The notes under the pieces are model-generated. The model saw only the letters and a list, made by a program, of their open reading frames with translations, ran no database searches and had not been told where the DNA came from. A stretch of DNA of 13,286 bases from Candidatus Acetothermia bacterium (GTDB lineage Bacteria; Bipolaricaulota; Bipolaricaulia; Bipolaricaulales; Bipolaricaulaceae), in NCBI GenBank assembly GCA_011057175.1, contig DSBZ01000024.1, positions 1 to 13,286 on the forward strand. Reading direction: 5' to 3'. A program made the translations under genes and the position numbers. Within the stretch, counting starts at the first letter, position 1, and each line of letters begins with the position of its first letter. This document shows positions 12,858-13,286 of the stretch, one piece after another.

Positions 12858-13286
12858 TTGTACTACTTGCGGTCCCTCCTCCGCCAGCTGCGGGCGGATG
12901 TCCTCGTCCTCCCCAGCCGCGTGATCGTTCTCGTGTTCGTGATCGGGTTGCTCCTCTTCCCCTTGCTGAGCGAGGATCTGTACCTGCTGCGCATGCTCAT
13001 CCTCGCGTCCCTGTTCTCGATCTACGCCGCAAGTTGGGATCTCCTGGCGGGATATGCAGGTCAGATCAGCCTGGGCCATGCTCTGTTCTTCGGAGTGGGA
13101 GCGTATACGACGGCTCTCCTCGGGCTACACCTGGGACTCCATCCGTACCTCACCGTCCCCCTCGGCGCGGTGGCGGCGACCCTCGCCGGCCTGCTCGTCG
13201 GCGTGCCTTGCCTCCGCCTGCGGCGGCACTACTTGGCCCTGGCCACGCTCGCCTTCCCCCTCATGCTCACCGGAATCGTATTCATG
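12858..13286 (+). CDS. livM: Branched-chain amino-acid ABC transporter permease LivM (5' part, cut by window end)
   Basis: An open frame begins at TTG 12858, two bases after the livH stop, with GGAGG 10 nt upstream inside the end of livH. It runs to the last base without a stop (143 codons). The N-terminal 40 residues are a charged then hydrophobic leader (RVIVLVFVIGLLLFPLL). Next comes the LivM signature WDLLAGYAGQISLGHALFFGVGAYTTALL (60-88), followed by further membrane segments and the conserved LRLRRHYLALATLAF block. LivM is the second channel subunit. Roughly the C-terminal half of a 300-350-residue protein lies outside the window. ATP-binding subunits LivG and LivF would be expected after it. 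Confidence 0.9.
   Translation, partial: MYYLRSLLRQLRADVLVLPSRVIVLVFVIGLLLFPLLSEDLYLLRMLILASLFSIYAASWDLLAGYAGQISLGHALFFGVGAYTTALLGLHLGLHPYLTVPLGAVAATLAGLLVGVPCLRLRRHYLALATLAFPLMLTGIVFM

Noticed and set aside
1..13286. CRISPR arrays, insertion sequences, rRNA or tRNA genes, phage genes
   Set aside because: I saw no regularly spaced repeats, no transposase or integrase motifs and no structural RNA signatures on either strand.

Overview
This 13.3 kb window is high-GC bacterial chromosomal DNA. It contains housekeeping and transport genes and no plasmid, phage, IS or CRISPR signal. I suspect an uncultured thermophile-like lineage of the Bipolaricaulota/Acetothermia kind. The hints are the Thermotoga-type tRNase Z, genes that look leaderless behind TANNNT boxes, and NosD/OmpL47-type secreted proteins. 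This is a weak guess because no marker here is diagnostic.

The layout pivots on a 115-bp divergent promoter region at about 5864-5978. To its left everything runs on the minus strand. One transcription unit is a tRNase Z-type metallo-beta-lactamase (rnz), then a class III PLP aminotransferase, then a secreted alpha/beta-hydrolase gene that is broken (2308-3658). After a 220-bp gap comes a second unit: a beta-propeller-like lipoprotein followed 10 nt later by rsmH (16S rRNA C1402 N4-methyltransferase). The first 63 bases of the window are an exact inverted copy of the end of rsmH.

To the right of the pivot everything runs on the plus strand. The order is serS (seryl-tRNA synthetase), a secreted right-handed beta-helix protein with two OmpL47-like modules and a Pro/Glu/Gln linker, glgA (glycogen synthase), and a branched-chain-amino-acid-type (HAAT/Liv) ABC transporter operon. 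The operon consists of a substrate-binding protein, livH and a livM cut off by the window end. The ATPases livG/livF would be expected just beyond it.

Functionally these are separate small units: tRNA charging and maturation (serS, rnz), rRNA modification (rsmH), glycogen synthesis (glgA), and amino-acid uptake that may connect to the aminotransferase. I did not find a convincing undescribed multi-gene system. The points most worth checking are the edge inverted repeat (possible foldback or assembly junction), the hydrolase gene whose lesions all have the same sign, the Thermotoga-type tRNase Z with its predicted CCA-side cleavage, and the leaderless promoter pattern.
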